A DNA stretch of 7,866 nt from Dysgonamonadaceae bacterium (GTDB taxonomy: Bacteria; Bacteroidota; Bacteroidia; Bacteroidales; Azobacteroidaceae). Position 1 is the first letter of the stretch, and each line of letters opens with the position of its first letter. Both the position numbers and the translations under genes were made by a program. The stretch covers positions 1 through 7,866 of the forward strand of contig JAIRSN010000195.1 of the NCBI GenBank assembly GCA_031255425.1, given 5' to 3'. The notes under the pieces were generated by a model that saw nothing but the letters and a program-made list of their open reading frames with translations, did not search any database and had not been told where the DNA came from. Below, one piece after another: positions 5,912 to 7,866 of the stretch.

Positions 5912-7504
5912 TCAGTGGTGTCTACGGCGTTTGGGGGCGGGAATATCTTCCGTTCGTATCACCGTTTGGGTAAAAATATCCTCCCGGTTTTGGGGACGCA
6001 AGTAATCGTAATTGACAAAGCCTTTGAGGAATTTCGACTCAGGCGTCAAATCCGGAATCGGCAGCATTTCAGCTTTCGGCGACGGTTGCCAGCGGATTTT
6101 CACCGGTTTCCGCTGTTCGATGTAAATGGTCATGAAGGGGCTTTCCGTTTTGTTTCTCCCCAGAAACTCGGTTCCCTTATCTTCTATCGGATAATAGATT
6201 GACTCGGTATTGCCTTCCACTTCGATTTGATTCAGTTCGCCGCCGGTAAAAAAGGCCGTAAGGTTTTTGCCTTTGATCTGATTGAAGTAAGTCGTGTCTT
6301 TTTCTTCGATGGCAAACGAGCGGTCGCGGACATCAACCCGCTCAAGGGTGCTGTCGTTCAGGAGTATCTTAATCGTGTCGCCGGTAATCTGATAGCCGGT
6401 ATTCCACAAAACGGGATTTTTATGCAGGTAAATTGTCGAATCGACGGTATTGAACTGCAACGAATCGCAAACGCCTTGCAAATCAACCCGGTAAATGCGC
6501 ACACCATAGAAAGCCTTCACTTCCCGTTCCGTTCCGACGGTCAACAGTTGAACGGTATCGGCGTGCAAAAAGAGCGAGTCTTTTTGCGAATACTCAATAA
6601 CTTGTGCCGAATCGGTCGCCAAGGCGCTACCGGTTGCGTCGTCATAATAACCGTAATGGCCAGTCAGAATTATTTTCTTGACCGTATCGTTGAGAACCAT
6701 CCGGCTAAAAGCCTCTCCGAAGCCGGTTTGCCGGTTGTAAAGAATCGTGTCGGCGGTCAGCGACCGGACGCTGTCTTTGCTCCACACAACCGAACGGTCG
6801 TAAAGCGTCGACAGGTCGGTTTCCGTATTGTACCAGCCCCTGGTAGAGTGAATAAACCCGCTGTCGGATTCAATGACGGTCGGGCCTAAAATCGTAGCGA
6901 TTTTACTCCGCGTATCGTATTCCAGTGTGTCGGAAGCCATCACAAATTGCGGATTCACAAGCCGGACGCTATCCTTAAAAATGGCCATCTTGGTGTCCGG
7001 CGAATATTGCCCGTAAATGGAATTTAATTCGTTAAGGGAATCGACCAGCAGTCCGCCGTCGAAAAAATAGCCCAAATTGCGGTTCCGGTCGTAATCCAGA
7101 TGATCCGTAAACAGCGTATTGTTGCGGTTTTCCATCCGGACATTCTGCCTCATTTTGGCCAGATTCAGGTTTCCCTCATACATCAGGTAATCGCCGTAGA
7201 TAAACAGGGTGTCGCCCTGCTCGATGCGGACATTACTGAACGCTTCCAGCGAATTTTCATTTTGATAGAAGTAGGCGCTGTCGCAAAACAGGTAGGTGCT
7301 GTCGTGCCGGAATTTCACATTTCCCCTCATCACATGAATATCGGGATTGCTGTTCCTTTCAAAAACAGTCGAATCGGCATATTCCATAATCACCTTTGTT
7401 TTACCCTTTTGCGTGGAAGGGGAGTCCTGCTGTTTCATTCCGGAAAGGAGCGTCGAGAGGATGAAGAGCAGGCAGAAGAGCGCGGTCTTTGATACCTTAT
7501 TCAC
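5912..7504 (-). CDS. OstA-like (LptA/OstA-domain) LPS transport protein
   Basis: Encodes 530 residues with a GTG start. Residues about 1-22 form a signal peptide (KVSKTALFCLLFILSTLLSG). The mature part has OstA/LptA-type beta repeats: YADSTVFERN..IHVMRGNVKFRHDSTYLFCDSAYF (42-79), then recurring blocks such as GDTLFIYGDYLMYEG, NNTLFTDHLDYDRNRN, SDTLEYDTRSK, and later GDTIKILLNDSTLERV and GKNLTAFFTGGELNQIEVEGN (412-432). The family forms the periplasmic beta-jellyroll bridge that carries lipopolysaccharide to the outer membrane; this long Bacteroidota form is believed to act in the same route (family knowledge). The GTG is chosen because an in-frame TAA directly precedes it and the next Met (23) would remove the signal peptide. 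It overlaps the SurA-like gene by 8 nt. The C-terminus ends in the basic RRRHH. Confidence 0.9.
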   Translation of the reverse strand: MNKVSKTALFCLLFILSTLLSGMKQQDSPSTQKGKTKVIMEYADSTVFERNSNPDIHVMRGNVKFRHDSTYLFCDSAYFYQNENSLEAFSNVRIEQGDTLFIYGDYLMYEGNLNLAKMRQNVRMENRNNTLFTDHLDYDRNRNLGYFFDGGLLVDSLNELNSIYGQYSPDTKMAIFKDSVRLVNPQFVMASDTLEYDTRSKIATILGPTVIESDSGFIHSTRGWYNTETDLSTLYDRSVVWSKDSVRSLTADTILYNRQTGFGEAFSRMVLNDTVKKIILTGHYGYYDDATGSALATDSAQVIEYSQKDSLFLHADTVQLLTVGTEREVKAFYGVRIYRVDLQGVCDSLQFNTVDSTIYLHKNPVLWNTGYQITGDTIKILLNDSTLERVDVRDRSFAIEEKDTTYFNQIKGKNLTAFFTGGELNQIEVEGNTESIYYPIEDKGTEFLGRNKTESPFMTIYIEQRKPVKIRWQPSPKAEMLPIPDLTPESKFLKGFVNYDYLRPQNREDIFTQTVIRTEDIPAPKRRRHH

Positions 7505-7866
7505 TTAACCACCCTTTTGTTTGGAAGTCGCAGTTCCGCCACTTTTCATTGATGCGGATATAAGTATCTTTTTGTTTCTTAGCGAGCCATTTTTCCAGGA
7601 TACGTTGTTGTTTTTCCTGCTCCACCATTGTTTTTAAGGCCTGGTAATCGTCGGCAAGGCTTGCTTTATGACCGTCGATGCGGGCTTTCAGTTTCACGAT
7701 CGCCACCACCTCTTTCTGTTTGGAGTTAATCATCGTGAACGGCTTGGAAATATCTCCGACCTGCATCCCGTAAACGACCTTTCCGATTTCAGTCGGCAGT
7801 TCCGCCATTTCAAAGCGGGAGGTTCCATTGCGTTCGGAATCGTTTTCCATATTTTGGTTGACCATT
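7497..7866 (-). CDS. SurA-like peptidyl-prolyl isomerase, C-terminal part
   Basis: The frame is open through the right edge, so the gene is cut at its 5' end; at least 122 C-terminal residues are present. SRFEMAELPTEIGKVVYGMQVGDISKPFTMINSKQKEVVAIVKL matches the second half of a parvulin (rotamase) domain, and the ending TYIRINEKWRNCDFQ..GWLSE is typical of Bacteroidota SurA-type isomerases. Such proteins are periplasmic chaperones that help outer-membrane proteins fold and speed proline isomerisation. The real start lies outside the window; the first Met seen is internal. The TAA stop overlaps the GTG start of the ostA-like gene, placing both in one operon for outer-membrane assembly. Confidence 0.88.
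   Translation of the reverse strand, partial: MVNQNMENDSERNGTSRFEMAELPTEIGKVVYGMQVGDISKPFTMINSKQKEVVAIVKLKARIDGHKASLADDYQALKTMVEQEKQQRILEKWLAKKQKDTYIRINEKWRNCDFQTKGWLSE

Noticed and set aside
6227..6889. A 220-residue open frame on the plus strand, antisense to the ostA-like gene
   Set aside because: The minus strand carries the OstA-type repeats in this stretch; the antisense frame shows no domain and no start signal.

Overview
The window looks like chromosomal core DNA of a Bacteroidota member, most likely order Bacteroidales. Three things point there: the gene families (a DUF4369-thioredoxin lipoprotein, a PorX-type response regulator fused to a PglZ domain, an rsmD/DUF3822 pair, and an OstA-like protein beside a SurA-type isomerase), promoters of the Bacteroidota form TAnnTTTG rather than TATAAT, and start codons without clear Shine-Dalgarno sequences. 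I see no rRNA or tRNA gene, CRISPR array, insertion sequence or phage gene.

Layout, left to right. Positions 1-370 hold no convincing gene. They contain a tandem array of three 42-bp units, each with a 14-bp inverted repeat, followed by a promoter-like box and a plus-strand gene (371-718) for a small four-helix membrane protein of unknown function. A DUF4369/TlpA-like lipoprotein thioredoxin (732-1868, minus) converges on it. It shares a 134-bp divergent promoter region with an Lrp/AsnC-family regulator (2003-2485, plus); that region has two short palindromes and a TAnnTTTG box for each gene.

From 2543 to the right edge every gene is on the minus strand. In transcription order they are: the 3' part of a SurA-like peptidyl-prolyl isomerase (enters from the right edge), an ostA-like gene with a GTG start, and a 75-aa single-helix protein. 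These three overlap or lie 1 nt apart. Next comes a short control region (20-bp tandem repeat with TTTCATGAAA palindromes, then a very good promoter), followed by a 42-aa single-helix ORF, a DUF3822 gene and rsmD. These last three overlap each other and look translationally coupled. porX comes last, behind its own promoter-like box.

Themes: envelope biogenesis (SurA for outer-membrane protein folding, OstA for LPS transport), thiol-disulfide chemistry in the envelope (TlpA-like), ribosome maturation (RsmD) and control of type IX secretion (PorX). I found no clearly new multi-gene system. The most unusual parts are the two palindrome-bearing tandem repeat arrays, the 42-aa ORF with an almost leaderless promoter, and the fully conserved metal site of PorX.
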